A stretch of DNA of 64,000 bases. Source: an uncultured Prevotella sp. (GTDB taxonomy: Bacteria; Bacteroidota; Bacteroidia; Bacteroidales; Bacteroidaceae). The notes below the pieces were generated by a model. That model had not been told where the DNA came from. It did no database searches and was given only the letters and a program-made list of their open reading frames with translations. Location of the stretch: NCBI GenBank assembly GCA_900554695.1, contig USHV01000013.1, positions 6,576 through 70,575 on the forward strand, read 5' to 3'. Shown piece after piece: positions 45,179 to 54,990 of the stretch. The position numbers were made by a program, and so were the translations under genes. Numbering within the stretch: position 1 is the stretch's first letter; each line of letters begins with the position of its first letter.

Positions 45179-46927
45179 ATGAAAAATTCGACAAAAACAC
45201 TTTTCTGCCTCCTGACCGTATGCACATGTCTGTCGGCTATATCCTGTACCGACGACACACAAGACCTCAGCGATGTCTGGCAGAGCGATGACTATAACTA
45301 TATAGGAAAAGCCGTCGGCAATTTCACAGAAGACGAATGGTATCCTGGTGGAAGACTTGGCACCACGGAGAACATACAGGCCGGGTGCTACGAGGATGAG
45401 ACTCCGGCAGTAAATAATCAAGGACTGATTGACTACTTCAACCTCGGCGAAATGTTTTTCGAGCGCAATGTCACATTAACAACACCACCATTCAATGGTC
45501 TCGGTCCTGCATCCGTGCGCACATCCTGTATCGACTGCCACCCCGGCTACGGTCATGGTAAGCGACAGGACACATACAAAGCCGCTAACTATGGCAACGG
45601 CTATCTGCTCGTGATATATAATCCCGTTGACGGCGACAACAGCAACGACGGGCCTTACATAAGCGAAGTGACAGGTATGCCACAGACGCAGGCCGTATCG
45701 CCATTCCTGCCGCCGGTAGACGAGAACCAGATCGACATGAAATGGCATCAGGTGACAGCCATGGAAAGCGGACTGCCTATGCAGTTCCCTGACGGCGAGA
45801 AATACGAGCTTATCTATCCCGAGATAAAAATCCCGCAAAGCGCCTTCAACACTTATCCGCAACCGGAGAATATCGCGGTACGTGTAGAATCCACCATCGG
45901 AATAATAGGCACCGGCCTCATCGACGCCATACCTGAATCGGCCCTTAAAGAACAATACCGCAAACAGGCCGAATACGCACGGATGATGGCCGGGCAGACC
46001 GGAATGAATGCCGACGAATACATAAACAGCGCTATGTGGGATCTTTCTACCGATGACTGGGCCCAGTCTGCCTACTACACCAACTGGACAAGCCCCGGAG
46101 CACTGGCCGATGGCACGCCCGTAAGCGGAATGATAAAACGTTACACCTATGCCCTGACACGTGCAAGCCTTCAGGACGGCGCCGGTGCCAACGCCATGTG
46201 GAACATTCCGAACGTATCACGCCCTGACCGTCCGAAGCTCTATACCACACAGGCATGGGCCGACGCGATGTCGATGAACACAGATGTGATAAATGCCATC
46301 AAAGCCGACCCGACATCGCCTTACTATGCCGACGGCACAGACAGTGGCATAGCCGACGCCGTGAAAAACCTGCTGTCACCTACCACCAATCAGTTTGACA
46401 ACCGTTGGCACAACTTCACTCCGGAAATGAGCACAGACAATTTCTATGCATTTATGGTGTGGCATCGCGGACTTGCCATACCGCGTGCACGCAATCTGAA
46501 CGACAAGGATGTGCAGCGTGGTAAGGAAGTGTTCATGGAGATAGGCTGCGCATCGTGCCACAGACCGTCATGGACAACCGGCGACGACAACTACTGGACA
46601 CCCGACGTTATAAAAGACCGTCCGCTCCCGAAATATCCAAACCAGAAGATTTATCCTTACTCCGACTTCGTACAGCACAAACTCTACATGAAGAACGACA
46701 TACACAACTCGTGGTGCCGCACTACTCCGCTTTGGGGCAGAGGTCTTTCTTTGCTAAACACCGGAGCCGAAGACCGCCTGCACGACTGCCGCGCACGCAA
46801 CGAGATAGAGGCCATAATGTGGCACGCTTACAGCAAAAAGAGCCACGCATACGCATCTGCCGAAAAATTCTACAACCTCAGCAAAGCCGACCGCGACGCT
46901 GTGGTGAAATTCCTGCGTTCCATCTGA
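45179..46927 (+). CDS. Di-heme lipoprotein, thiol oxidoreductase (DUF1111) family
   Basis: A 582-residue lipoprotein (signal ending LSAISC, Cys23) with two c-type heme motifs: CIDCH near residue 117 and CASCH near residue 457. The layout, with C-terminal LVNTGAEDRLHD-like blocks (here LNTGAEDRLHDCRARNEIE and MWHAYSKKSHA), matches the DUF1111 di-heme family, related to MauG/CcpA peroxidases. In other bacteria this family neighbours imelysin genes. Role may be redox cycling of iron at the outer membrane; this is inference. Confidence 0.9.
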   Translation: MKNSTKTLFCLLTVCTCLSAISCTDDTQDLSDVWQSDDYNYIGKAVGNFTEDEWYPGGRLGTTENIQAGCYEDETPAVNNQGLIDYFNLGEMFFERNVTLTTPPFNGLGPASVRTSCIDCHPGYGHGKRQDTYKAANYGNGYLLVIYNPVDGDNSNDGPYISEVTGMPQTQAVSPFLPPVDENQIDMKWHQVTAMESGLPMQFPDGEKYELIYPEIKIPQSAFNTYPQPENIAVRVESTIGIIGTGLIDAIPESALKEQYRKQAEYARMMAGQTGMNADEYINSAMWDLSTDDWAQSAYYTNWTSPGALADGTPVSGMIKRYTYALTRASLQDGAGANAMWNIPNVSRPDRPKLYTTQAWADAMSMNTDVINAIKADPTSPYYADGTDSGIADAVKNLLSPTTNQFDNRWHNFTPEMSTDNFYAFMVWHRGLAIPRARNLNDKDVQRGKEVFMEIGCASCHRPSWTTGDDNYWTPDVIKDRPLPKYPNQKIYPYSDFVQHKLYMKNDIHNSWCRTTPLWGRGLSLLNTGAEDRLHDCRARNEIEAIMWHAYSKKSHAYASAEKFYNLSKADRDAVVKFLRSI

Positions 46928-46954
46928 CATCAACAGATACACAAAAACATACTC

Positions 46955-46995
46955 AGCGGCACTCTTCTTGCATTACGGCAAAGAGGAGTGCCGCT
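46955..46995 (+). other. Intercistronic hairpin before ccsBA
   Basis: A 10-bp stem AGCGGCACTC/GAGTGCCGCT with further partial pairing inward, 28 nt after the di-heme gene. No T-run. Same type of site as after the imelysin gene. Confidence 0.55.
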
Positions 46996-47045
46996 ATAAG
47001 AAGAAATGAAAACAATGGCACCTGCGACAGCTAAATACAAATGAA

Positions 47046-49289
47046 ATGAAAAAATCAACAACAATATTATACATATTTATAATAATGACAATGGCCACTG
47101 CCACCATCATAGAAAACTTTCATGGCAGCACCTTCGTATCACGACATATCTACGGCTCGTGGTGGTTCTCACTCTCGTGGATTGCACTGACGATACTGGC
47201 CATTGCATGGATTGTGCGCAGAAAGTTACGCAGACCATCCTTGCTTATGTTGCACTTCTCGTTTGTAGTGATACTTGTCGGAGCATTACTCACGCATCTT
47301 TCATCCGACGAAGGCATGTTGCATCTGCGGCAGGGCGTTACAACCGACAGTTACAGCAGGCTTATACAACCGGGTAAGACCGTGGAAACCGCGCTGCCAT
47401 TCAGTGTGAGACTTGATTCATTCCAGATAAAATATCATGAAGGCACTGAAGCCGTAGCCGACTATCTCACCCATTTCACCATCATAGACAAGACCTGCGA
47501 CCACAAAACCAAAGCAATAGTGTCGATGAACAATATTTTCAACTACGGTCATACAAGATTCTGCCAGTCGGGCTACGACAACGACATGCTTGGCAGCCGC
47601 CTGTCCTTAAGCCGCGATCCTTACGGCATAGCCGTGAGCTACACAGGCTACGCCCTTCTGTTTCTTTCTTTTATTTGGATGCTTGCCGACCCGAAAGGTC
47701 CATACCGACGGATTTTAAGACTGTTATCTCTAAGAAAGTCTCTTATAGCAGCAATGCTCTTATTCTGTAATGCCCTCCCATCATCCGCCTCGCCACACGC
47801 ATTACCCAAGGATGTGGCAGAAGACTTCGGACGACTACTCATCCTTCATAACGACCGCATCTGTCCGTTCAACACTTTCGCCACCGACTTCACCAAGAAG
47901 ATTTACGGCAAGGCATCATACAAGGGATTAACGCCCGAACAGGTGGTGACGGGATGGATATTCTGGGGCACTGAATGGAGCGATGAGCCTTTCATAAAAA
48001 TAAAGAGCGGACCGCTGAAAGACGCACTCGCACTGCCGGAACACCTGTCGTTGAATCATTTTTTCAACCACGATATGGGCGGATACATCATCGGACCTTA
48101 TGTGCAGGAGTATTACAGAGGACAGAACGACAAGTTCCACCGCCAAGCAGCCGACATAGACGAGAAGCTGCAACTGATAATGAATCTGCGGCGCGGTACG
48201 CTTCTGAAGATTTTTCCTCTACACGACGGAAAGTCCGTAATATGGCACTCACCCGTATCAAACCTACCCGAGACAACACCCAACAATCAACAGCTCTACA
48301 TACAGAACGTCTTTTCATTGCTCTACACTCATGCTCTGGCGAGCGAATACACACAGATGAACGACATCATTACAAAGATGGCGCGTTTCCAACAGAAGAA
48401 CGGAGGCGCATCATTGCCCTCACCTGTCCGGATAAAGGCTGAGACGATATACAACAGAGTGCCGTTTGCCACGATACTTTTCATCTTCAACCTCAGCATT
48501 GGATTCGCGACAATGATTCTCGCCATACGCAGTCTTTGCCGCAATTTTCCAAAACAAGCCGGCCAAATCCAAACATACAGAGTAAGGAACATTCTGACTG
48601 CCGCCGCCATGACATTATCGTTTCTTGCACTCTCTACATGCCTTGCGCTGCGATGGATAATAAGTGGCACCGTACCAATGTCCGACGGCTACGAGACAAT
48701 GCTACTTGCCGCATGGCTGGTGATGCTTCTCAGTCTGATGTTCTGCCGCCTAATTCCATTCCTCATACCCTGCGGAATGCTTACGTCAGGCTTCTTTCTA
48801 CTCGTAAGTCACATCAACAGTATGGACCCACAGATAACACACATAATGCCGGTGCTCAACTCACCATTGCTCTGCATACACGTATCTGTTATCATGACCG
48901 GCTTCGCCATGCTTGCGCTCACATTTGTATGCGGCGTCACAGCCATCGCCTTGCACCTGACACGGCGCAATGCACAACAGCAGACAAGCATGCTGCAACT
49001 TCTCTCCCGGCTGTTTCTATATCCGGCACTGGCCGCACTTGCCATCGGCATATTCACAGGAGCAGTATGGGCAGGCATATCGTGGGGACGCTACTGGAGC
49101 TGGGATCCAAAGGAGGTATGGGCACTCATAACATTTATGGTCTATGCCATAGCCGTACACAGCGACAGTCTGCCGTGGCTACGTAAACCAATGCACTATC
49201 ATATGTTCATGACGTCTGCATTCCTGTGCATCATCATGACATACTTCGGAGTAAACTATGTCCTGGGCGGCATGCACAGTTACGCATGA
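47046..49289 (+). CDS. Fused cytochrome c synthase CcsBA (ResB-ResC)
   Basis: A 747-residue multi-spanning membrane protein. The N-terminal half has ResB/CcsB features (four hydrophobic segments and a periplasmic domain, residues about 100-190). The C-terminal half has CcsA features, including the heme-handling WWD motif WGRYWSWDPKEVWAL near residue 682 and conserved periplasmic His residues. CcsBA attaches heme to CxxCH motifs on the outer face of the inner membrane. Directly downstream of the di-heme gene, it is probably its dedicated maturation factor. Last gene of the operon. Confidence 0.93.
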   Translation: MKKSTTILYIFIIMTMATATIIENFHGSTFVSRHIYGSWWFSLSWIALTILAIAWIVRRKLRRPSLLMLHFSFVVILVGALLTHLSSDEGMLHLRQGVTTDSYSRLIQPGKTVETALPFSVRLDSFQIKYHEGTEAVADYLTHFTIIDKTCDHKTKAIVSMNNIFNYGHTRFCQSGYDNDMLGSRLSLSRDPYGIAVSYTGYALLFLSFIWMLADPKGPYRRILRLLSLRKSLIAAMLLFCNALPSSASPHALPKDVAEDFGRLLILHNDRICPFNTFATDFTKKIYGKASYKGLTPEQVVTGWIFWGTEWSDEPFIKIKSGPLKDALALPEHLSLNHFFNHDMGGYIIGPYVQEYYRGQNDKFHRQAADIDEKLQLIMNLRRGTLLKIFPLHDGKSVIWHSPVSNLPETTPNNQQLYIQNVFSLLYTHALASEYTQMNDIITKMARFQQKNGGASLPSPVRIKAETIYNRVPFATILFIFNLSIGFATMILAIRSLCRNFPKQAGQIQTYRVRNILTAAAMTLSFLALSTCLALRWIISGTVPMSDGYETMLLAAWLVMLLSLMFCRLIPFLIPCGMLTSGFFLLVSHINSMDPQITHIMPVLNSPLLCIHVSVIMTGFAMLALTFVCGVTAIALHLTRRNAQQQTSMLQLLSRLFLYPALAALAIGIFTGAVWAGISWGRYWSWDPKEVWALITFMVYAIAVHSDSLPWLRKPMHYHMFMTSAFLCIIMTYFGVNYVLGGMHSYA

Positions 49290-49405
49290 TAGCGACGGGC
49301 TGTAAATCACCAGCACTTACAGTAAAACGAACCTGAAATCAACATTTCTACGCGTTGCAAAATAGAAATTTGCGACGCATAAAAAGCATCGTTTGAAAGC
49401 CCCTC

Positions 49406-49537
49406 TATTTTTTCGATTTCGCAGTAATACCTATATGACACCTCGGAACAGCCCGTATAACACCATCGAACAGCCTTTTTCGAGGCGTGATACAAGCTGT
49501 TCCGGACCATAGAAAAGCCTGAATCGCAACATCATTG
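49406..49537 (+). repeat. Intergenic 22-nt repeat array, copy 5
   Basis: Five units of exactly 22 nt starting at 49428, 49450, 49472, 49494 and 49516 (type AGCCYGTATnaC, ending GAnAC), with a weaker unit at 49406-49427. It is the most diverged copy. Downstream, CTGATTATCAAAG near 49597 echoes the tail of the full elements. The array lies between co-directional ccsBA and the methyltransferase gene. Nothing else is recognised in 49290-49405 or 49620-49878. Confidence 0.65.
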
Positions 49538-49878
49538 ACAACGAAAAGAGACACGACGGAGTCGTATTCATCAGTATCAGCAATAATAACACACTGATTA
49601 TCAAAGCCTTACAATAGATTTACATTTTCATCTTTTCTCAGTAAATTATACCGAAACAGAAAGCCAAACAAATTTCGAAACACTTAATCACCGTTGCACT
49701 AACCGAAATAAACACATCGTAATAATTACCAAAAGTAAAAAACCGATTTTCTTACAATTCATAAGTGGCATGCTGACTAAACAGCCGTAAATGTCCTAAC
49801 ATATGCAAAAAAGTGTCCATATTACTACAAACTGTTCGTTTATATGGTACGTTATGGTGTCATATCGACAGAAAATAT

Positions 49879-49886
49879 TACCTTTG
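49879..49886 (+). promoter_or_regulatory. -7 box of the RlmD-type methyltransferase gene
   Basis: TACCTTTG, 50 nt before the ATG at 49937. It lies inside a longer open frame beginning at 49844, which argues for the later start. Confidence 0.55.
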
Positions 49887-49936
49887 CAAATTGTCCGTAT
49901 AAGCCTGAACGGAAAAAACACGCAAAAAAGAAAGAA

Positions 49937-51364
49937 ATGACAAGAAAAAAGAAACCGCTGCCGGTGCTCGAGAATATTACGATCACCGACATCGCTGCTG
50001 AAGGCAAGTCGCTGGCGAGAATAAACGACATGGTGGTGTTTGTGCCCTTTGCCGTACCTGGCGATGTTGTCGATCTGCAGGTGAGACGCAAGAAACATCA
50101 CTACTGCGAGGCTGAAGTGATAAGATTCATAAAATACAGCGAACTGCGCACTGAACCCATGTGTCGCCACTTCGGAGTGTGCGGCGGATGCAAATGGCAG
50201 ATGCTCCCCTACGAGGAACAGCTGAAAGCCAAGCAGAAACAGGTGTACGACCAGCTCACAAGAATAGGAAAGGTGGAGCTGCCGGAGTTCAGACCGATAA
50301 TGGGATCGGTGAAGACAAGCGAGTACAGAAACAAACTCGAGTTCGGATGTTCCAACAAGAAGTGGCTCACAAAAGAGCAGATAGCCTCGGGCGAGAGCTT
50401 CGAGAACACTGAGATGAACGCCATTGGATTCCACATTACAGGCGCATTCGACAAGATACTCCCCATAGAGAAGTGTATGCTCATGGACGACCTGCACAAC
50501 AGCATACGCAACGAGATACGCGACTATGCGCTGTCAACTGGTATGACTTTCTTCGACCTGCGTGCCCAGCACGGTCTGTTGCGCGACATCGTGATACGCG
50601 ACTCGAACACCGGCGAGTGGATGGTCATCATACAGTTCCACTACGACGAGGAAGGCGACGAACAGCGCGCAAAAGGACTGTTGGAACACATCGCCGAAAA
50701 GTTCCCGCAGATAACATCGCTGCTCTACGTGAACAACCAGAAGTGCAACGACACATTCGGCGACCTGGAAGTAAGCGTATTCAAGGGCAACGACCATATT
50801 TTCGAGACAATGGAAGGTCTGAAGTTCAAGGTCGGCCCCAAGAGTTTCTACCAGACCAACACCAAACAGGCATACCATCTTTATTCGGTGGCACGCGAGT
50901 TTGCAGGTCTTACGGGCAACGAACTGGTGTACGACCTCTACACAGGAACGGGCACCATAGCCAACTTCGTGGCACGCAGCGCACGCAAAGTGATAGGCAT
51001 CGAATATGTTCCGGAGGCAATCGAGGACGCCAAGGTGAACTCTTCTATCAACGGAATTGAGAATACTCTGTTCTACGCCGGCGACATGAAGGACATCCTT
51101 ACCGACGAATTCATAGCAAGCCACGGACGTCCCGACGTGATAATCACCGACCCGCCACGCGCAGGAATGCACGGCGACGTGATAGACACAATACTCCGCG
51201 CGCAGCCTCAACGCATAGTCTATGTGAGCTGCAACCCTGCCACACAGGCACGCGACCTTGCACTGCTCGACACCGAGTATGCCGTTGAGGCAGTACAGCC
51301 GGTTGACATGTTCCCGCATACTCCGCATGTAGAGAATGTGGTTCTGCTCAAGAAAAGAGCATGA
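49937..51364 (+). CDS. 23S rRNA (uracil-5-)-methyltransferase, RlmD/RumA type
   Basis: A 475-residue SAM-dependent RNA m5U methyltransferase. An N-terminal TRAM domain (about residues 8-65, ITDIAAEGKSLARINDMVVFV) is followed by an iron-sulfur site (CRHFGVCGGC near residue 75, with a further Cys in IEKCML), and a Rossmann domain (YDLYTGTGTIANF, ITDPPRAGMHG). The catalytic Cys lies in YVSCNPATQARDL near residue 431. Start ATG 49937 (MTRKKKPLP) is chosen because the likely promoter lies downstream of an earlier ATG. RlmD, RlmC and TrmA are hard to tell apart by eye. Confidence 0.92.
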   Translation: MTRKKKPLPVLENITITDIAAEGKSLARINDMVVFVPFAVPGDVVDLQVRRKKHHYCEAEVIRFIKYSELRTEPMCRHFGVCGGCKWQMLPYEEQLKAKQKQVYDQLTRIGKVELPEFRPIMGSVKTSEYRNKLEFGCSNKKWLTKEQIASGESFENTEMNAIGFHITGAFDKILPIEKCMLMDDLHNSIRNEIRDYALSTGMTFFDLRAQHGLLRDIVIRDSNTGEWMVIIQFHYDEEGDEQRAKGLLEHIAEKFPQITSLLYVNNQKCNDTFGDLEVSVFKGNDHIFETMEGLKFKVGPKSFYQTNTKQAYHLYSVAREFAGLTGNELVYDLYTGTGTIANFVARSARKVIGIEYVPEAIEDAKVNSSINGIENTLFYAGDMKDILTDEFIASHGRPDVIITDPPRAGMHGDVIDTILRAQPQRIVYVSCNPATQARDLALLDTEYAVEAVQPVDMFPHTPHVENVVLLKKRA

Positions 51365-51420
51365 CAAAAGGAACAAAAATCGTAAAAAATATAAAAAAAG
51401 AACGTAATAGGTGTGTCGCC

Positions 51421-51447
51421 ATCACATATTTTAATTAAATTTGTGAT
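51421..51447 (+). promoter_or_regulatory. Palindrome over the -7 box of the OprO-like porin gene
   Basis: An imperfect 27-bp palindrome with ends ATCACA and TGTGAT and an AT-rich centre. A TAAATTTG -7 box at 51436-51443 lies in its right half, so a bound protein would block the promoter. The transcript leader would be about 55 nt. Confidence 0.5.
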
Positions 51448-51502
51448 GAGCGATAACCTAACACGATTATAAATCGATTACTAATAACTACATAATTCTG
51501 AA

Positions 51503-52645
51503 ATGATGAACAAAAAAGCAGTGATAAGCGCTATGCTCATACTCACAGCAATGAACATCAACGCACAAAAGGCAGAAAAGAAAATGACCGTATTCAGCGA
51601 CATAAAGTTCAGCGGATACATCATGACGCAATATCAGTACAGCGGTCAGGAAGGTGCTGAAAGCAACTCATTCGATGTACGAATGGCACGTCTGTCACTC
51701 GAAGGACGAATACTGAAAGACTTTTACTGGAAAACACAGATACAGTTCAACGGCAACACTTCTACGCTGGGCAGCTCGCCACGAGTGGTGGATGCTTTCG
51801 CCGAATGGCAGAAGTTCCCGTTCTTCAAAGTTAAGATAGGACAATACAAGAGACCGTTCACATTTGAGAACCCGATGAACCCGATTGACCAGGGATTCAT
51901 GAGCTATTCGCAGAACATCAATAAGCTTGTGGGATTCTCCGACCGTGTGGGCGAACATTCCAGCAACGGACGTGACATAGGTCTGCAGATACAAGGTGAC
52001 TTCCTAAAGAATGCCGCAGGCTGGAATCTGGTACACTATCAGATAGGTGTGTTCAACGGACAGGGCATAAACGTGAAAGACGTTGACCAGCAGAAGGATG
52101 TCATCGGAGGTCTTTGGGTTATGCCGATAAGCGGACTCAGAATAGGTGCGTTCGGATGGACAGGAACCTACTCGCGCAAAGGCACATGGCAGACCACCAC
52201 TCCGGAAGGAAACGTGGTTGATAAAAAAGGCGTGAGGACACTCGACCGCAACCGCTACGCCGTGAGTGTTGAGTATGCCGCCAACGACTGGACTCTGCGT
52301 TCGGAGTATGTTCACAGCCAGGGCTACGGATTCAAGACAACATATCAGGACGTTGACGACGCCACCGACTGCACCATCAACACCGCGGCGGGCGACAAGG
52401 CCGACGGTCTGTATGCGCTTGTCATTGCTCCGGTGGTTAAGAAAAAATTCTATCTGAAGGCACGCTACGACATGTACCGCCCGAGAGCGGAATGGAGTAC
52501 GTCCAAAACACAATACGAAGTGGGATTCAACTATGACTTCCACAAGAATTTCAGACTGAGCGCCGAATATGCTTTCGTGAACGACCGCTCACTGAAAAAG
52601 TCCGACTACAACATGGTGGACGTAGAGGTAAATGTGAGATTCTGA
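51503..52645 (+). CDS. Phosphate-selective porin O/P-like protein
   Basis: A 380-residue outer-membrane barrel. Signal peptide ends near NINAQ. Motifs FKVKIGQYKRPFTFENPM, RDIGLQIQGDFL and the C-terminal NMVDVEVNVRF (terminal Phe for BAM recognition) match the OprO/OprP family, which passes anions such as phosphate or pyrophosphate. It sits 38 nt before a membrane pyrophosphatase gene in the same direction, so anion import may be tied to PPi or Pi use. Confidence 0.88.
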   Translation: MMNKKAVISAMLILTAMNINAQKAEKKMTVFSDIKFSGYIMTQYQYSGQEGAESNSFDVRMARLSLEGRILKDFYWKTQIQFNGNTSTLGSSPRVVDAFAEWQKFPFFKVKIGQYKRPFTFENPMNPIDQGFMSYSQNINKLVGFSDRVGEHSSNGRDIGLQIQGDFLKNAAGWNLVHYQIGVFNGQGINVKDVDQQKDVIGGLWVMPISGLRIGAFGWTGTYSRKGTWQTTTPEGNVVDKKGVRTLDRNRYAVSVEYAANDWTLRSEYVHSQGYGFKTTYQDVDDATDCTINTAAGDKADGLYALVIAPVVKKKFYLKARYDMYRPRAEWSTSKTQYEVGFNYDFHKNFRLSAEYAFVNDRSLKKSDYNMVDVEVNVRF

Positions 52646-52683
52646 CCTCGATTTAATTTGCCTAAACCTTTAACTGAAACTAT

Positions 52684-54888
52684 ATGAGTAACATTCCATC
52701 TGTATTTTGGCTCGTTCCCGTGGCCAGCATAACGGCTCTGGCTGCAGCATGGTTCTTCTTCAGAAGCATGATGAAGGAAGATGAAGGAACGGAAAGGATG
52801 CGTGAGATAGCCGGACATGTAAGGAAGGGCGCCATGGCCTATCTGAAACAGCAGTATAAGATAGTGACCATCGTATTCATTATTCTTGCTGCCCTGTTCG
52901 CCTTCATGGCCTATGTCATGAAGGTGCAGAACCCGTGGGTGCCTTTTGCATTTCTCACCGGAGGTTTCTTCTCCGGACTGGCCGGATTTCTCGGAATGAA
53001 AACCGCCACATACGCTTCGGCACGTACGGCAAACGCCGCACGCCGCGGACTCGACAGCGGTCTGAAAATAGCGTTCCGCAGCGGCGCCGTGATGGGACTG
53101 GTGGTTGTCGGTCTCGGTCTGCTCGACATAGCCCTCTGGTTTGTCATTCTCAGTGCAGTGTACGACGGCGAGCAGATGGCTCTGGTAACAATAACTACCA
53201 CAATGCTCACCTTCGGAATGGGTGCCTCTACTCAGGCACTGTTCGCACGTGTGGGCGGAGGCATCTATACCAAGGCGGCAGACGTGGGTGCCGACCTTGT
53301 GGGCAAGGTTGAGGCAGACATTCCTGAAGACGACCCACGCAATCCGGCAACGATTGCCGACAACGTGGGCGACAATGTGGGCGATGTTGCCGGAATGGGT
53401 GCCGACCTGTATGAGAGCTATTGCGGTTCAATACTCTCGACAGCCGCACTCGGCGCGACGGCCTTTGCCATGAGCGGCGACATGCAGCTCAAGGCTGTCA
53501 TCGCACCTATGCTGATTGCCACCGTGGGCATCTTCCTCTCACTGCTCGGCATTCTCGCCGTAAAGACAAAGGAGGGTGCGACAATGAAAGACCTGCTCCA
53601 TTCGCTCGGCACTGGAACAAACCTCAGCGCAGGACTTACGGCCGTAGCAACGTTCGTCATACTTTACCTGCTCCGAATAGATAATTGGCTCGGACTGTCA
53701 TTCTCTGTGATAAGCGGTCTTGTAGCCGGAGTCGTGATAGGACAAGCCACCGAATATTACACCTCGCACAGCTACAAGCCGACTCAGAAAATCGCCGAGG
53801 CATCGGCAACAGGTTCGGCAACGGTCATAATAAAAGGTATAGGCACAGGAATGATTTCCACACTCATACCCGTGATTGCCATATCTGTGGCTATACTTCT
53901 GAGCTATCTCTGTGCCAACGGATTCGACATGACCATGAGCACCGCATCAGTGAGCAAAGGTCTCTACGGCATAGGTATCGCTTCAGTAGGTATGTTGTCA
54001 ACACTCGGCATCACCCTGGCAACGGACGCTTACGGCCCAATCGCCGACAATGCCGGCGGCAACGCGGAGATGAGCGGACTGGGCGAAGAAATAAGACACC
54101 GCACCGACGCGCTCGATGCACTCGGCAACACGACTGCCGCCACAGGCAAGGGATTTGCCATAGGTTCGGCAGCACTCACTGCCCTTGCACTGCTCGCCTC
54201 GTATGTTGAGGAGATAAAGATTGCCATGGTACGTGCGGCTGAAGGCGGACAACGGTTCTTGGACGCTGCCGGAGAGGTTTTCAACCCTGCCAACGCTGGC
54301 ATAACCGACTTCATGGACTTCTTCAGTGTCAACCTCATCAATCCTAAAGTGATTGTGGGTTGCTTCATCGGCGCAATGGCGGCATTCCTTTTCTGTGGCC
54401 TGACAATGGGTGCGGTGAGCCGTGCCGCAGCCTCTATGGTTGAGGAAGTGCGCCGTCAGTTCCGCGAGATAAAGGGCATACTGCAAGGCACTGCCCTGCC
54501 CGACTACGGACGATGCGTGGAAATAAGCACACGCGGAGCACAGCGCGAGATGGTTCTTCCGGCCGTTCTTGCCATTCTGATACCTGTCGTCGTGGGCGTA
54601 GTGCTCGGTGTAGCAGGAGTTCTCGGACTGCTGGCCGGCAGTCTTGCCACAGGTTTTACACTGGCCATATTCATGGCAAACGCCGGCGGCGCATGGGACA
54701 ATGCGAAGAAGATGGTTGAGGAAGGCAACTTCGGAGGCAAGGGCAGTCCGTGTCACAAGGCGACTATCGTAGGCGATACCGTCGGCGATCCGTTCAAGGA
54801 CACAAGCGGTCCGTCGCTCAATATACTCATAAAACTCATGTCTATGGTAAGCATCGTGATGGCTGGACTGACTGTCGCATTCATGTAA
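52684..54888 (+). CDS. hppA: Membrane-bound ion-pumping pyrophosphatase
   Basis: A 734-residue, about 16-helix pump that couples PPi hydrolysis to H+ or Na+ export. The PPi-binding loop DVGADLVGKVEADIPEDDPR lies near residue 200, with further acidic motifs DNVGDNVGDVAGMGADL and GDTVGDPFKDTSGPS near the end. GNTTAATGKG near residue 480 has the Ala typical of K+-dependent enzymes, many of which pump Na+. The coupling ion cannot be fixed by eye. Confidence 0.96.
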   Translation: MSNIPSVFWLVPVASITALAAAWFFFRSMMKEDEGTERMREIAGHVRKGAMAYLKQQYKIVTIVFIILAALFAFMAYVMKVQNPWVPFAFLTGGFFSGLAGFLGMKTATYASARTANAARRGLDSGLKIAFRSGAVMGLVVVGLGLLDIALWFVILSAVYDGEQMALVTITTTMLTFGMGASTQALFARVGGGIYTKAADVGADLVGKVEADIPEDDPRNPATIADNVGDNVGDVAGMGADLYESYCGSILSTAALGATAFAMSGDMQLKAVIAPMLIATVGIFLSLLGILAVKTKEGATMKDLLHSLGTGTNLSAGLTAVATFVILYLLRIDNWLGLSFSVISGLVAGVVIGQATEYYTSHSYKPTQKIAEASATGSATVIIKGIGTGMISTLIPVIAISVAILLSYLCANGFDMTMSTASVSKGLYGIGIASVGMLSTLGITLATDAYGPIADNAGGNAEMSGLGEEIRHRTDALDALGNTTAATGKGFAIGSAALTALALLASYVEEIKIAMVRAAEGGQRFLDAAGEVFNPANAGITDFMDFFSVNLINPKVIVGCFIGAMAAFLFCGLTMGAVSRAAASMVEEVRRQFREIKGILQGTALPDYGRCVEISTRGAQREMVLPAVLAILIPVVVGVVLGVAGVLGLLAGSLATGFTLAIFMANAGGAWDNAKKMVEEGNFGGKGSPCHKATIVGDTVGDPFKDTSGPSLNILIKLMSMVSIVMAGLTVAFM

Positions 54889-54935
54889 AAACATACAGGA
54901 CAGAAAAACGCATACATATAAACAAAAATTAAACT

Positions 54936-54963
54936 CTGCATGCCGTCATAAAGCGGCATGCAG
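54936..54963 (+). terminator. Hairpin after hppA
   Basis: A perfect 10-bp stem CTGCATGCCG/CGGCATGCAG with an 8-nt loop, 48 nt after the hppA stop; weak T-rich tail. Confidence 0.68.
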
Positions 54964-54990
54964 TATTTATGAACACTGAAATAATAAGAT

